Source of the DNA: Planktothrix paucivesiculata PCC 9631
Lineage (GTDB): Bacteria > Cyanobacteriota > Cyanobacteriia > Cyanobacteriales > Microcoleaceae
Length of the DNA stretch: 33,081 bases
Direction of reading: 5' to 3'
Assembly (NCBI RefSeq): GCF_900009265.2
Contig: NZ_LR735029.1
Span: 147,069-180,149, forward strand
In this document: one piece after another, positions 24,681 through 31,948 of the stretch
How the letters are laid out: every line of letters begins with the position of its first letter
Numbering within the stretch: the first letter of the stretch is position 1
The notes under the pieces: generated by a model
What the model saw: only the letters and a program-made list of their open reading frames with translations
What the model was told of the DNA's origin: nothing
The model's database searches: none
Translations under genes and position numbers: made by a program

Positions 24681-25800
24681 TATTTCTAATTACTTTAGCA
24701 CTAGCTATGTCTCTTGGTTCTGTATGACCACAATACTGACAATTATGCACTCTTTCACTTAATTGCTTTTTGCCAGTATGTTTTCCACAATGAGGACACT
24801 CTTGAGATGTACCATTTTTATCTACTTTCAAATAAAATCTATCTCTTTTCCAGCAGACATAAGGTAACACCTGATTCATAAATCCACCTATCCCTGAGTC
24901 TAAAGATGGCTTCCTGACAATCCCACGACTCCAAGATGTGTAATTGATGTCCTCTATGAATATATTTTCTGCTAAGTCACACAGATTATGAGCTAGTTTA
25001 AAATGCCAATCTTTCCTTGTATTAGAGACTTTTTCATGTAATCTTCCTATTTTGTTTTGCAATTTTAACCCATTGTTTGACCCCTTAGTTTTATGTTTTA
25101 AGCGTCTTTGTAGCGATTTCAGCTTACTTTGTGCCTTTAACAAAAACTTCGGTGCTTTGATTAATTCGCCTGTACTTGTTGCCACAAATGATTCAATACC
25201 CGCATCTAGTCCTAAACTATTTTTCCCTATTGGTATATCAGGACATACCTCTTCTGACTGAAACACAATTAGTAAATAATATCCACTCGCTTTTTTTACA
25301 ATCCGAGCTTGCTTGGGCACAAAACCCGTGGGATATTCCCTTGACTGTCTAATCTTCAACCAGCCTAATTGGGGTAGTTTTATCTTGCCTGTTGCTAAAC
25401 AATTTTTTAACATAGCTGGAAAAACAAAACTACGCATTTTCTTTTTATATCGAGGAAAACCACGACCTTGAGATTTCATTTCAGTAAAGGCTTTATCTAA
25501 TGTTTTCAACGTTTGTTGTAACACTTGAGCATTGACTGACTTTAAATCCTGATTATTTTGTTTGGCTATAGTTAAATTTTTGGCTTGTACATTGTAATTG
25601 GGGTAAGGTTGCTCCGATGGGATAATGTATTCTGACACAATTGAACAACTATTAACAGGTGATTTCCTACTGCGTAACCAGTGCTTACGTTCAACCAAAG
25701 CATAGTTATAAACAGACCGACAGACATCTAAGATATGCTCTATCTCTAACTCTTGCCGTCTGTTTAAATCTAACCTGAACTGATAAGTAAGATTAATCAC
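24559..25800 (-). CDS. tnpB: RNA-guided endonuclease TnpB
   Basis: A 413-residue TnpB, full length, of the family from which Cas12 enzymes arose. The RuvC nuclease residues are all present: Asp199 (LGLDAGIE), Glu283 (IFIEDINY) and Asp364 (EPRDIASAKVI), with a four-cysteine zinc finger in between (C335/C338 and C354/C357). The N-terminus (MINLTYQFRLDLNRRQ) is typical. TnpB cuts DNA at sites matching its omega RNA next to a short motif, helping the element persist. Translation starts at GTG 25800, with no strong ribosome binding site. A consensus promoter lies just upstream. The frame is unbroken and the catalytic set complete, so it may well be active. Confidence 0.93.
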   Translation of the reverse strand: MINLTYQFRLDLNRRQELEIEHILDVCRSVYNYALVERKHWLRSRKSPVNSCSIVSEYIIPSEQPYPNYNVQAKNLTIAKQNNQDLKSVNAQVLQQTLKTLDKAFTEMKSQGRGFPRYKKKMRSFVFPAMLKNCLATGKIKLPQLGWLKIRQSREYPTGFVPKQARIVKKASGYYLLIVFQSEEVCPDIPIGKNSLGLDAGIESFVATSTGELIKAPKFLLKAQSKLKSLQRRLKHKTKGSNNGLKLQNKIGRLHEKVSNTRKDWHFKLAHNLCDLAENIFIEDINYTSWSRGIVRKPSLDSGIGGFMNQVLPYVCWKRDRFYLKVDKNGTSQECPHCGKHTGKKQLSERVHNCQYCGHTEPRDIASAKVIRNRGLIAVGHTVSENACEVPLIGSDVLAGFEQLTLFELVKCH

Positions 25801-25837
25801 TGGCTTTCATTGATTTTTTTGTGGCATTTTTGTATTC

Positions 25838-25866
25838 ATTATAAACTTACTAATTAATCCTGTCAA
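25838..25866 (-). promoter_or_regulatory. consensus sigma-70 promoter for tnpB
   Basis: On the minus strand TTGACA (25861-25866) and TATAAT (25838-25843) are both perfect hexamers with a 17-bp spacer, the ideal arrangement. Transcription would start near 25831 and leave a leader of about 30 bases before GTG 25800. Confidence 0.75.
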
Positions 25867-25888
25867 CTAATTATCATAAAAATTGACT

Positions 25889-25907
25889 CAATATCAAGCT
25901 GATATTG
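25889..25907. repeat. 8-bp palindrome upstream of tnpB
   Basis: CAATATCA (25889-25896), loop AGC, TGATATTG (25900-25907). It may be the subterminal hairpin of the element's left end, which transposases of this group recognise as single-stranded DNA. An operator role ahead of the tnpB promoter is another option. Confidence 0.5.
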
Positions 25908-26028
25908 TTTTGTTACTATTAAGTGTTTATCTTAACTACAACTTAAACGACTATGTGTAAAACCACAAATCTTCTGAAGAATAAGGTATGGCGATCGCCA
26001 TGTTTTTTATTGGCAAAAATTCATCTCG

Positions 26029-26052
26029 CCGTTAACCTTTCAGGTTGAACGG
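26029..26052 (-). repeat. second copy of the tnpB right-end hairpin
   Basis: Plus strand: CTCG, CCGTTAACCT, TTC, AGGTTGAACGG, GAG. The tnpB right end reads CTCA, CCGTTAAGCC, TTC, GGCTGTAACGG, GAG. Orientation is the same, and the changed bases in the stem are matched by changes in the opposite arm. It lies about 230 bp upstream of the tnpB start codon. Confidence 0.7.
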
Positions 26053-26104
26053 GAGTCCTCTTTTTACATTACAGATAGCGGAATTGGATGGCATCAAAAC
26101 AGAA

Positions 26105-26219
26105 GGAGGCAGGAGGCAGGAGGCAGGAAGAATTAAGAATCGAGAATTAAGAATCAAGAATCAATCTTTTTTCTTTTTTCCGGTGTTCTTTCTACCTTCT
26201 GTCCCCAGCCTCCTGTCTT
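26105..26219. repeat. short tandem repeats and inverted repeat downstream of apcC
   Basis: GGAGGCA occurs three times in tandem (26105-26125), followed by a repeated AATTAAGAATC (26131-26157) and a T-rich stretch. The sequence GCCTCCTG near 26209 can pair with CAGGAGGC of the tandem part, so the region may fold into a hairpin and stop apcC transcription. I see no gene in it. Confidence 0.55.
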
Positions 26220-26423
26220 CTACAGCAATCCGGCGTTAGTTCCGGGCTTGCCCGTTGCCAGTTCCACTTTAACAATTTTACCGCCCATTTTCATGATCCG
26301 TTGTTGTTCTTTAAACCAACTGTCATAGGGAACTAACTTAGTAAAGTAGGTATTTTGTAATTCCCGTTGGGTACGAATCCGGCTTTGACTTGGAACACAA
26401 GCTGTGACTTTAAACATCCGCAT
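26220..26423 (-). CDS. apcC: phycobilisome core small linker ApcC
   Basis: The 67-residue ApcC (Lc7.8) sits in the central hole of allophycocyanin trimers at the ends of the phycobilisome core cylinders and tunes their spectrum. The sequence MRMFKVTACVPSQSRIRTQRE, with TKLVPYDSWFKEQQRIMKMGGKIVKVELATGKPG, is diagnostic, and length is normal. It is the last gene of the apcA-apcB-apcC group, 224 bp behind apcB. AGGAG lies about 12 bases before the ATG. The long apcB-apcC gap holds an inverted repeat that may lower its expression relative to apcA and apcB, as this linker is needed in smaller amounts. Confidence 0.96.
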   Translation of the reverse strand: MRMFKVTACVPSQSRIRTQRELQNTYFTKLVPYDSWFKEQQRIMKMGGKIVKVELATGKPGTNAGLL

Positions 26424-26480
26424 GAGGTTCGTCTCTCCTAAGCAAATTTAACAAGTTTTACATCAATTTTAAAATGCTCA

Positions 26481-26580
26481 AAGGCCGGGAGTCGGGAGTC
26501 AATCCTAGCTCGCTAAAACTTATCAGGAAAACAGACAAGCCTTTGGCGGTCTAGCATTCACTCCAGACTTCCCTGGCCTT
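26481..26580 (-). promoter_or_regulatory. imperfect hairpin between apcB and apcC
   Basis: Plus-strand AAGGCCGGGAGTC (from 26481) pairs imperfectly with GACTTCCCTGGCCTT (26566-26580). On the minus strand this lies 67 bp past the apcB stop codon. Partial termination or processing here would give much apcAB mRNA and less apcABC mRNA, as known for other cyanobacteria. Confidence 0.5.
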
Positions 26581-26647
26581 GAAGATCGTTGAGATTTCGG
26601 ATAGGGAATCAAACGCAGTGATCACCCTCAAAAATCTAACCTCGGTT

Positions 26648-27133
26648 TTAGCTTAAGCCAGAGGAGATATAGTCAAAGTAAATACCCATTTCTTTGCCAG
26701 CATCAGCACCGACTAAACTAGCGGTAACTTCTTTGATGGCTTGGATGGCTTGCACGGTAGAACCGATGGGTACACCCAGGGAGTTGTAGGTTTCTTTCAA
26801 ACCGTTGAGAACGCGCTCATCGAGAATGGAAGGATCGCCAGCTAACATTGCATAGGTAGCATAACGCAGGTAGTAGTCTAAGTCGCGGATGCAAGCGGCA
26901 TAGCGACGGGTGGTGTACATATTTCCACCGGGACGAGTTACGTCAGAGTACAGCAGGGATTTGGCTACTGCTTCTTTGACGATGCTGGCTGCGTTAGCAC
27001 TAATGGTGGAAGCAGCACGAACCCGCAGTTCGCCAGTGGCGAAGTAGGCTTTTAACTTTTGCAGGGAGTTGGCATCCAGGTACTTACCCTGAACGTCAGC
27101 AGAATTAATTACGGAAGTAATGGCGTCTTGCAT
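26648..27133 (-). CDS. apcB: allophycocyanin beta subunit
   Basis: ApcB pairs with ApcA to form the alpha-beta monomers of the phycobilisome core, which pass excitation energy to the photosystems. The 161-residue protein has the phycocyanobilin-binding Cys81 in [16 protein letters not shown] and Asn71 in GGNMY, the site of the usual N-methylation of beta subunits. The sequence starts [20 protein letters not shown] and ends [10 protein letters not shown], standard for the family. It is 68 bp behind apcA on the same strand. AAGGA lies about 12 bases ahead of the ATG. No oddities seen. Confidence 0.98.
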   Translation of the reverse strand: MQDAITSVINSADVQGKYLDANSLQKLKAYFATGELRVRAASTISANAASIVKEAVAKSLLYSDVTRPGGNMYTTRRYAACIRDLDYYLRYATYAMLAGDPSILDERVLNGLKETYNSLGVPIGSTVQAIQAIKEVTASLVGADAGKEMGIYFDYISSGLS

Positions 27134-27201
27134 GATTGTTCTATTTCCTTGTAGTCGCTGAATCTAGGAATCGTTTAAAAAATGTGATAAAGCGATCGGA
27201 C

Positions 27202-27687
27202 TTATGAGAGCGCACCGATCACATAGTCGAAGTAAGCTGCGGCTTCGGCTGCATCTTCACCAGATAACAGACCTGTGGCAACACTCTTCAGCGCACGAAT
27301 TCCTTCGGCAACGGCTTCAACGGGAGTACCCAGAGATTTGTACATTTCCCGAGCGCCAACGATCCCAATTTCTTCGATGGGGGTAATATCGCCCGCAACG
27401 ACTCCATAGGTGACCAGACGCAGGTAGTAGTCAAGGTCGCGTAAGCAGGTAGCGGTCATTTCCGGGCCATAGGCGTTACCAGCAGGAGAAACCACATCAG
27501 GGCGTTTCTGGAACAGTTGGTTTCCAGCTTCTTTGATGATGCGTTCACGGGCACCGCTCACGGTTTCGGCGATGCGCAGACGACGCTCACCAGAGGTAAC
27601 AAAGGCTTTGATCCGGTCTAACTCACCAGGGCTGAGGTAACGCGCTTCGGCGTCGGCATTAACAATGGATTTTGTGACGATACTCAT
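27202..27687 (-). CDS. apcA: allophycocyanin alpha subunit
   Basis: ApcA is the alpha chain of the phycobilisome core pigment protein. The 161-residue sequence is full length with chromophore Cys81 in [15 protein letters not shown], start [22 protein letters not shown], and end [11 protein letters not shown]. It heads the apcA-apcB-apcC unit. apcE, which precedes apcA in many cyanobacteria, is absent here; a non-coding region and a divergent ADP-ribosylglycohydrolase gene are found instead. The long upstream region contains a possible promoter 139 bp ahead. Strong expression is expected, but no strong Shine-Dalgarno is visible before ATG 27687. Confidence 0.98.
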   Translation of the reverse strand: MSIVTKSIVNADAEARYLSPGELDRIKAFVTSGERRLRIAETVSGARERIIKEAGNQLFQKRPDVVSPAGNAYGPEMTATCLRDLDYYLRLVTYGVVAGDITPIEEIGIVGAREMYKSLGTPVEAVAEGIRALKSVATGLLSGEDAAEAAAYFDYVIGALS

Positions 27688-27760
27688 TTTCTACAAAAGC
27701 GTTTAGCTAACGTTTTCCTGATTGACGCTCTCCCGAAAACCCATTAACTGAGTTGGAGAG

Positions 27761-27778
27761 CCTCATCGTTACCGATGA
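27761..27778 (-). promoter_or_regulatory. small hairpin in apcA leader
   Basis: CTCATCG (27761-27767) and CGATGAG (27772-27778) are perfect arms around the 4-base loop TTAC, about 75 bases ahead of the apcA start codon. A short stable stem of this kind could protect the leader of an abundant mRNA; this role is inferred. Confidence 0.4.
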
Positions 27779-27825
27779 GCGTTCAGTGCTGGTTCAGACA
27801 CATTCTGGATCAGGTGATGACATAG

Positions 27826-27854
27826 AGTGTATCTGGTTTTTGATCCGCAATCAA
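27826..27854 (-). promoter_or_regulatory. possible apcA promoter
   Basis: Minus strand: TTGATT (27849-27854), 17-bp spacer, TACACT (27826-27831). This would give an apcA leader of about 130 bases. Neither hexamer is perfect and other promoters further upstream are likely. Confidence 0.35.
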
Positions 27855-27942
27855 ATCCATGGGTTTAAGATTTTCATTGCTTCACTTCCTGCGGGTTTGT
27901 ACCCTCAAAGATGTTTCAGCTTTTTTAGGTACAGTCCACAAG

Positions 27943-27980
27943 TTTGATATTCTCCACTGGCTTTTCGGCTGTGGATTCCC
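27943..27980 (-). mobile_element. orphan IS200/IS605-like right end upstream of apcA
   Basis: Plus strand: TTTGATATTCT, stem CCAC, loop, stem GTGG, ATTCCC. The same plan as the tnpB right end (TTGACACTCT, stem-loop, GATTC). The minus-strand sequence further inside (to about 28060) has several short GC stems (for example GCCCGAAAGGC) and could be what is left of an omega RNA or of a tnpB 3' end. No tnpB frame remains. Confidence 0.45.
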
Positions 27981-28279
27981 AGACTGCTGCCTTTCGGGCT
28001 ACAGTTATGGGGCGACCAGCTTTGGACATTAATTTGCCCATTACCGTCACTACCTATCGCTTGTATTTTCAGGCATGGAGTACACATTCTGAACCATGTT
28101 GTAATAGTTTTTAACATTACCAGGTGTCGAGGGTTGACGGTTGAGGTGTTGGCGGTTGAGATGTTAATGTTTTTAAATCGGGTTCTGAACTTTTTTTTTC
28201 GAGGATTGATCAGCAAATTAATCGGTTTTAAAATAACGCTCAACGTCTTTAATGTTTGAATATAAAATTACCCCTAAAC

Positions 28280-29293
28280 ATGATGAACCCTCAACCGAGT
28301 CCACAACAATATCGAGGTTGCTTAATTGGTCAGTGTTTGGGAGATGCCACCGGATGCCGAGTAGAAGGTTATCCGGCTTTTGTTTGTAACAATTATGTTC
28401 AATATGAACTGAGAAACAAGCAACCTAGAGATCGCGATCGTTTTCCCTTTCCCTTTGGTCAATATACCGATGATTCCCAAATGGCACGAGAACTACTTTC
28501 TAGTTATGTTGAATTGGGGAGATTTTGTCCCGATGACTATGCTCGTCGGATTGTTGCCCTGTTTACCGAAAACCGGATCGTCGGGAGGGGCCGAACCACG
28601 GAAACTGCGGTGGAACGGTTGGCCCTAGGTGTCCCTTGGCAAGAGGCGGGAACTCCACCTCCATCGGCCGGAAATGGCAGTGCCATGCGGGCGGCCCCCG
28701 TTGGGTTGATGTTTTACGATCATCCCCAACAACTGATTCAGGTGGCTCACCAGCAAGGGCTGATCACCCATCAAGATCCTCGTTGTTCCGGTGGGTCAAT
28801 TGCGATCGCCGGGGCGGTTGCCTTTGTATTACAAAATAAATCGTTTTCTCCAGAGCATTTTATTGCTCAAATCAGCCAATGGGTTCAAGAAGTTTCTCCC
28901 GAATTTGCGACGGAAATTTTGAGGTTAAATCAGTGGATTGAATTGCCATCTGCACCCGCATTTGAGTTAATTTCAAGGGCGGGATTAAATCCAGACTATC
29001 GCAGTGAATGGGATGGGATTTCACCCTTTGTTGTGGGTAGTGTGTTGTGGAGTTTATACTCTTTTTTGAGAACACCTAATGATTATTGGGAAACGATTTG
29101 TACAGCGATTATTATTGGTGGAGATGTCGATACAACCGCAGCTATGGCCGGGGCAATTAGTGGTGCTTATTTGGGATTAGATGCGATTCCGTTAGGCTTG
29201 GCAAAGCAATTAAATGATCGAGGAAGTTGGAAATATACAGAGCTTCTGGAATTAGCCGATCGCTGTTATAACCTAAAATTCAAAAAGGAATAA
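28280..29293 (+). CDS. ADP-ribosylglycohydrolase family protein
   Basis: A protein of about 337 residues of the DraG/ADP-ribosylhydrolase family, which removes ADP-ribose from proteins or small molecules with help of two Mg ions. Seen motifs: QYRGCLIGQCLGDATGCRVEG at the N-terminus, the metal-binding YTDDSQMA (about residue 62), GNGSAMRAAPVG near 150, and GGDVDTTAAMAGAISGAYLG near 285. The real substrate is unknown; nitrogenase reductase is not implied, as there are no nif genes here. I chose the ATG at 28280 (a second follows at 28283), since the in-frame TTG at 28256 has no ribosome binding site. It is divergent from apcA. Confidence 0.87.
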   Translation: MMNPQPSPQQYRGCLIGQCLGDATGCRVEGYPAFVCNNYVQYELRNKQPRDRDRFPFPFGQYTDDSQMARELLSSYVELGRFCPDDYARRIVALFTENRIVGRGRTTETAVERLALGVPWQEAGTPPPSAGNGSAMRAAPVGLMFYDHPQQLIQVAHQQGLITHQDPRCSGGSIAIAGAVAFVLQNKSFSPEHFIAQISQWVQEVSPEFATEILRLNQWIELPSAPAFELISRAGLNPDYRSEWDGISPFVVGSVLWSLYSFLRTPNDYWETICTAIIIGGDVDTTAAMAGAISGAYLGLDAIPLGLAKQLNDRGSWKYTELLELADRCYNLKFKKE

Positions 29294-29371
29294 AAGCGAT
29301 CGCTTGGGTAAAATAGACCCAAAAATGTGACAATAGATTCTGTTTAGAATCTCAATGGCTTTCGACCTAGT

Positions 29372-29989
29372 ATGCGTTTAACTCGATGGAATTCTCCCCA
29401 GTTCAATATCCTGCAACAGTGCTTTCACGGTTTTAGGGGTTTCAAAACCCTATTGATGACCTTTGTGATCATTTGTGTATTCTTTTTTACGATCACTCCT
29501 TCGGCATTAGCGGGTCTGGATGATGATCGGTTTGATGGTAATATTTTTGCTCTGTATGCTGGGAATGGTTCCTTGGTTCCCCCTAGAGTCACATTAACAG
29601 AATCAATGAACCAGGGTAGACCCTCATTATTATTCTTCTTTTTAGATGATAGTAAAGATTGTAAAAAATTTGTCACTACCATATCCGAACTTCAGCGTTT
29701 TTACGGAAGGGCTGCGGACTTTATTCCCGTGAATGTGGATACCTTGCTACCCGATGACAAAAATTCCCCCCGGGAACCCGGTTATTATTACAAAGGCTAT
29801 GTTCCCCAAACCGTATTAATTAACCAGTCGGGGAAAGTGGTTTTAGATAAAAATGGACAGGTTCCCTTTGAAACCGTTGATGATGTGTTTCGCAAAGTCT
29901 TTGATTTATTGCCTCGTGATCAATCCGTGGAATTGCGACGTCGTTCCTTCAATGAATTTAACACGGAGTTAGTCCCATCCCAGAAATAA
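29372..29989 (+). CDS. exported thioredoxin-fold protein, possible photosystem I accumulation factor
   Basis: A 205-residue protein with a long signal peptide (hydrophobic core LLMTFVIICVFFFTITPSALA, cleavage expected at A47/G48), so it acts in the thylakoid lumen or periplasm. The mature part opens GLDDDRFDGNIFALYAGNGSLVPP, then has a thioredoxin-like fold (PSLLFFFLDDSKDCKKF ... FIPVNVD ... GYVPQTVLINQSGKVV). The usual CxxC is reduced to one Cys, so a disulfide oxidoreductase role is unlikely. I recall close cyanobacterial relatives annotated as a thylakoid photosystem I accumulation factor; I cannot verify this. It stands 78 bp after the preceding gene on the same strand. Confidence 0.7.
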   Translation: MRLTRWNSPQFNILQQCFHGFRGFKTLLMTFVIICVFFFTITPSALAGLDDDRFDGNIFALYAGNGSLVPPRVTLTESMNQGRPSLLFFFLDDSKDCKKFVTTISELQRFYGRAADFIPVNVDTLLPDDKNSPREPGYYYKGYVPQTVLINQSGKVVLDKNGQVPFETVDDVFRKVFDLLPRDQSVELRRRSFNEFNTELVPSQK

Positions 29990-30034
29990 ACCTCTGTGGC
30001 AGATTGGGGAATATAGACTTGACTGGGCGATCGC

Positions 30035-30063
30035 TTCATAAAATGTAACATTTTTGTTATGAT
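30035..30063 (+). promoter_or_regulatory. possible promoter before the small membrane protein gene
   Basis: TTCATA (30035-30040), 17-bp spacer, TATGAT (30058-30063), about 38 bp before ATG 30102. The -10 is good, the -35 weak. Confidence 0.4.
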
Positions 30064-30101
30064 CTATTCAGTCGGTCTATATTTCCTATCCCCAGCCCTA
30101 A

Positions 30102-30293
30102 ATGAATACTCCCTCTTCCCCATCCACCCCCGACCTAGAACCCCAGGACAAACCCAAGGAACCCCAACCCAGCTATGTTAAATTAGCCATGCGGAATATG
30201 GTTCGTAAGGGCGGAAAATCGCTATTTCACTTCGCCTTAACCACCGCAGGTTTAGTTGGATTTCTAGTGGGGATGGCCTATTTAACTCGTTAA
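30102..30293 (+). CDS. small cyanobacterial membrane protein (DUF3285-like)
   Basis: A 63-residue protein with a Pro/Ser-rich cytoplasmic N-terminus (about residues 1-24), a conserved basic stretch YVKLAMRNMVRKGGKSL, and one C-terminal membrane helix (FHFALTTAGLVGFLVGMAYL). This pattern matches the cyanobacteria-only family I know as DUF3285; function unknown. It ends 31 bp before ybeY in the same direction and may be co-transcribed with it. No Shine-Dalgarno is visible before the ATG. Confidence 0.75.
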   Translation: MNTPSSPSTPDLEPQDKPKEPQPSYVKLAMRNMVRKGGKSLFHFALTTAGLVGFLVGMAYLTR

Positions 30294-30324
30294 TTTCTTT
30301 AAATTCCTATTAGATTTTTTATTA

Positions 30325-30873
30325 ATGACTGTACAGGTTGAAGTGAGTATACAGGACTGTTTTTGGAAACAGTTAGAACAGTTAGAAAATAATATCATTC
30401 CCAATGATTCCATAGAGTCTTCTGGCCTGGAAATCGACTGTCCCTTAACTATCACAGAATGGGAATATTGGTTCCAAAGTTGGTTAAATTATTTAGAGTC
30501 CTATCTGCCATTGGCATCCGGTTATGAGTTAAGCTTACGTCTTACGGATAATACGGAGATAGAAATGTTAAATACTCAGTATCGTTCGCAAAATAAACCA
30601 ACTGATGTGTTAGCCTTTGCTACATTAGAGGTCAATTGTCCCCAACCTCCAGAAGAATTTTCCTCGGAATCTCTGTATCTTGGTGATATTGTAATTTCGG
30701 TGGAAACTGCTTACCATCAAGCCCAACAACAAGGACATTCCCTAAAAATTGAGCTAGGATGGTTAGCGACTCACGGTTTATTACATCTCTTAGGTTGGGA
30801 TCATCCCGATGATCAAAGTTTAACTGAAATGTTAGAGCAACAACGGGTACTCTTAGAAACGATTGGCTTATAA
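30325..30873 (+). CDS. ybeY: endoribonuclease YbeY
   Basis: YbeY is a zinc-dependent endoribonuclease that matures the 3' end of 16S rRNA and takes part in ribosome quality control. The hallmark H3xH5xxxH motif is present as HGLLHLLGWDH with His150, His154 and His160, and YRSQNKPTDVLAFA and YLGDIVISVETA are family core strands. At 182 residues it is a little longer than E. coli YbeY because of an N-terminal extension of about 40 residues, typical of cyanobacteria. It is convergent with the aldo/keto reductase gene, with just 3 bases between stop codons. Confidence 0.94.
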   Translation: MTVQVEVSIQDCFWKQLEQLENNIIPNDSIESSGLEIDCPLTITEWEYWFQSWLNYLESYLPLASGYELSLRLTDNTEIEMLNTQYRSQNKPTDVLAFATLEVNCPQPPEEFSSESLYLGDIVISVETAYHQAQQQGHSLKIELGWLATHGLLHLLGWDHPDDQSLTEMLEQQRVLLETIGL

Positions 30874-30876
30874 TAA

Positions 30877-31878
30877 TTACCAAAGTTTAAAGATTGTTTT
30901 GATCCGGTCTCGGATTTTTTCGGGCAAAGATTTGGTAAAAATTTTCTGTCTAATTTGTTCTAAAGCCTCATGAGTTTTGCTATCGAGTGGAGCCAGATTA
31001 AAGACTTTTAAGGCTTCTCGATAGCGCTCAATAAATCTGCCCCCTAAAATAATTGTGTGGGTTGTATCAAAGTCTAGTAGATAGCGTAGAGCAAAAGCAG
31101 GCATTGACATACTTTCATTGAGAAACTGTTGATAAACCGCATATTTTTGAGGCTTTAATCCGTAGTAAAAAATATACTTGCGAATGTCTTGATCGGAAAA
31201 CTGAGGGTTTTGGTGGAAAAATTCTCCCGATAACCTTCCTGCGTCTAAAGCCCCTTTAATCATCACCCCCAAGTTGTGTTTTTGCACAAGACTGAGCAAC
31301 TCAGAAGGATAGGTGACAAGCGAGCGAGAAAACATAACCACATCCACCGAATTCTGCTGAATTAGCTGGCTTAATACCTGCGGGTCATCGGTGGAAATCC
31401 CATAAAACCGAATTTTTCCTTCCTGTTTTAAGGTTTCTAATACCTCCCTTCCCTGAGCAATCCAGGCCGGATCGGGGGGAGAATGGTAGAGGTAAATATC
31501 GATATAATCGGTTTGTAGTCGTTTTAAGCTGTTTTCCAGACTGACCCGGATAGTGTCGGGTTGGGGATTTTGGATTCTTTCCCCATTTTGCCCCCTACGG
31601 AGTCCAAACTTGCTACTGAGGAGCCATTGGTCTCTTTTCCCCTGAATTGCTTCACCGATGCGGCGCTGTCCTTCCCCATCTCCGTATATTTCTGCCGTAT
31701 CGATTAAATTGATACCTAAATCTCCGCAGGCTTGGATCAAATCGATCACCTTGTCTCGTCCCGGGTCGGGAAAGCCATCGGGTTTACCGTCAATCGTCAC
31801 AGGGCCACTTAACTGCCAAGTCCCAATTCCGATGGCAGAAACCTTCAAACCTGTTCGACCCAGGATTCGATATTCCAT
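30877..31878 (-). CDS. aldo/keto reductase
   Basis: A 333-residue NADPH-dependent oxidoreductase with the barrel fold. The catalytic tetrad is visible: Asp60 and Tyr65 in INLIDTAEIYGDGEG, Lys90 in LLSSKFGLR, His132 in IYLYHSPPD. FALRYLLDFDTTHTIILGG is the expected C-terminal cofactor-binding segment. The substrate cannot be derived. The ATG at 31878 has GAGGAG 10 bases upstream and begins MEYRILGRTGLKVSAIGIGT, the classic family start. The in-frame ATG at 31971 is rejected, as it would overlap the next gene and add 31 untypical residues. It follows the dioxygenase gene by 70 bp and is probably transcribed with it. Confidence 0.92.
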   Translation of the reverse strand: MEYRILGRTGLKVSAIGIGTWQLSGPVTIDGKPDGFPDPGRDKVIDLIQACGDLGINLIDTAEIYGDGEGQRRIGEAIQGKRDQWLLSSKFGLRRGQNGERIQNPQPDTIRVSLENSLKRLQTDYIDIYLYHSPPDPAWIAQGREVLETLKQEGKIRFYGISTDDPQVLSQLIQQNSVDVVMFSRSLVTYPSELLSLVQKHNLGVMIKGALDAGRLSGEFFHQNPQFSDQDIRKYIFYYGLKPQKYAVYQQFLNESMSMPAFALRYLLDFDTTHTIILGGRFIERYREALKVFNLAPLDSKTHEALEQIRQKIFTKSLPEKIRDRIKTIFKLW

Positions 31879-31948
31879 GATTTTGCTTCTCCTCAAGAAA
31901 GTGAATCGACTTTTCTCTATTTGTTTTGTCTCTAACTTGATAAAAGGG

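Larger units (their letters stand above)
24511..26055 (-). mobile_element. IS200/IS605-type (TnpB-only) element
   Basis: The element carries tnpB and no tnpA (Y1 transposase), like IS1341-type members. The right end is put at 24511. The left end is unsure: candidates are a hairpin at 25889-25907 (CAATATCA, AGC, TGATATTG) or the tnpB-end-like hairpin at 26029-26052; the wider limit is given. Without tnpA it would depend on a transposase elsewhere in the genome. Confidence 0.6.
27688..28279. other. 592-bp apcA upstream region
   Basis: No credible gene; a 112-codon open frame on the minus strand has no protein-like composition. The region contains the apcA leader, a possible promoter, the orphan transposon end, a hairpin CTCATCG, TTAC, CGATGAG at 27761-27778 in the apcA leader, and an A/T-rich part before the divergent gene. 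Confidence 0.45.

Noticed and set aside
27905-28243. 112-codon open frame on the minus strand upstream of apcA
   Set aside because: No ribosome binding site, no recognisable domain, and it covers the orphan transposon end and the A/T-rich leader region.
2616-30051. Shared 12-base string AAAATGTAACAT at about 2620 and 30040, both upstream of genes
   Set aside because: Only two copies in an AT-rich window, in opposite orientation relative to their genes; chance cannot be excluded.
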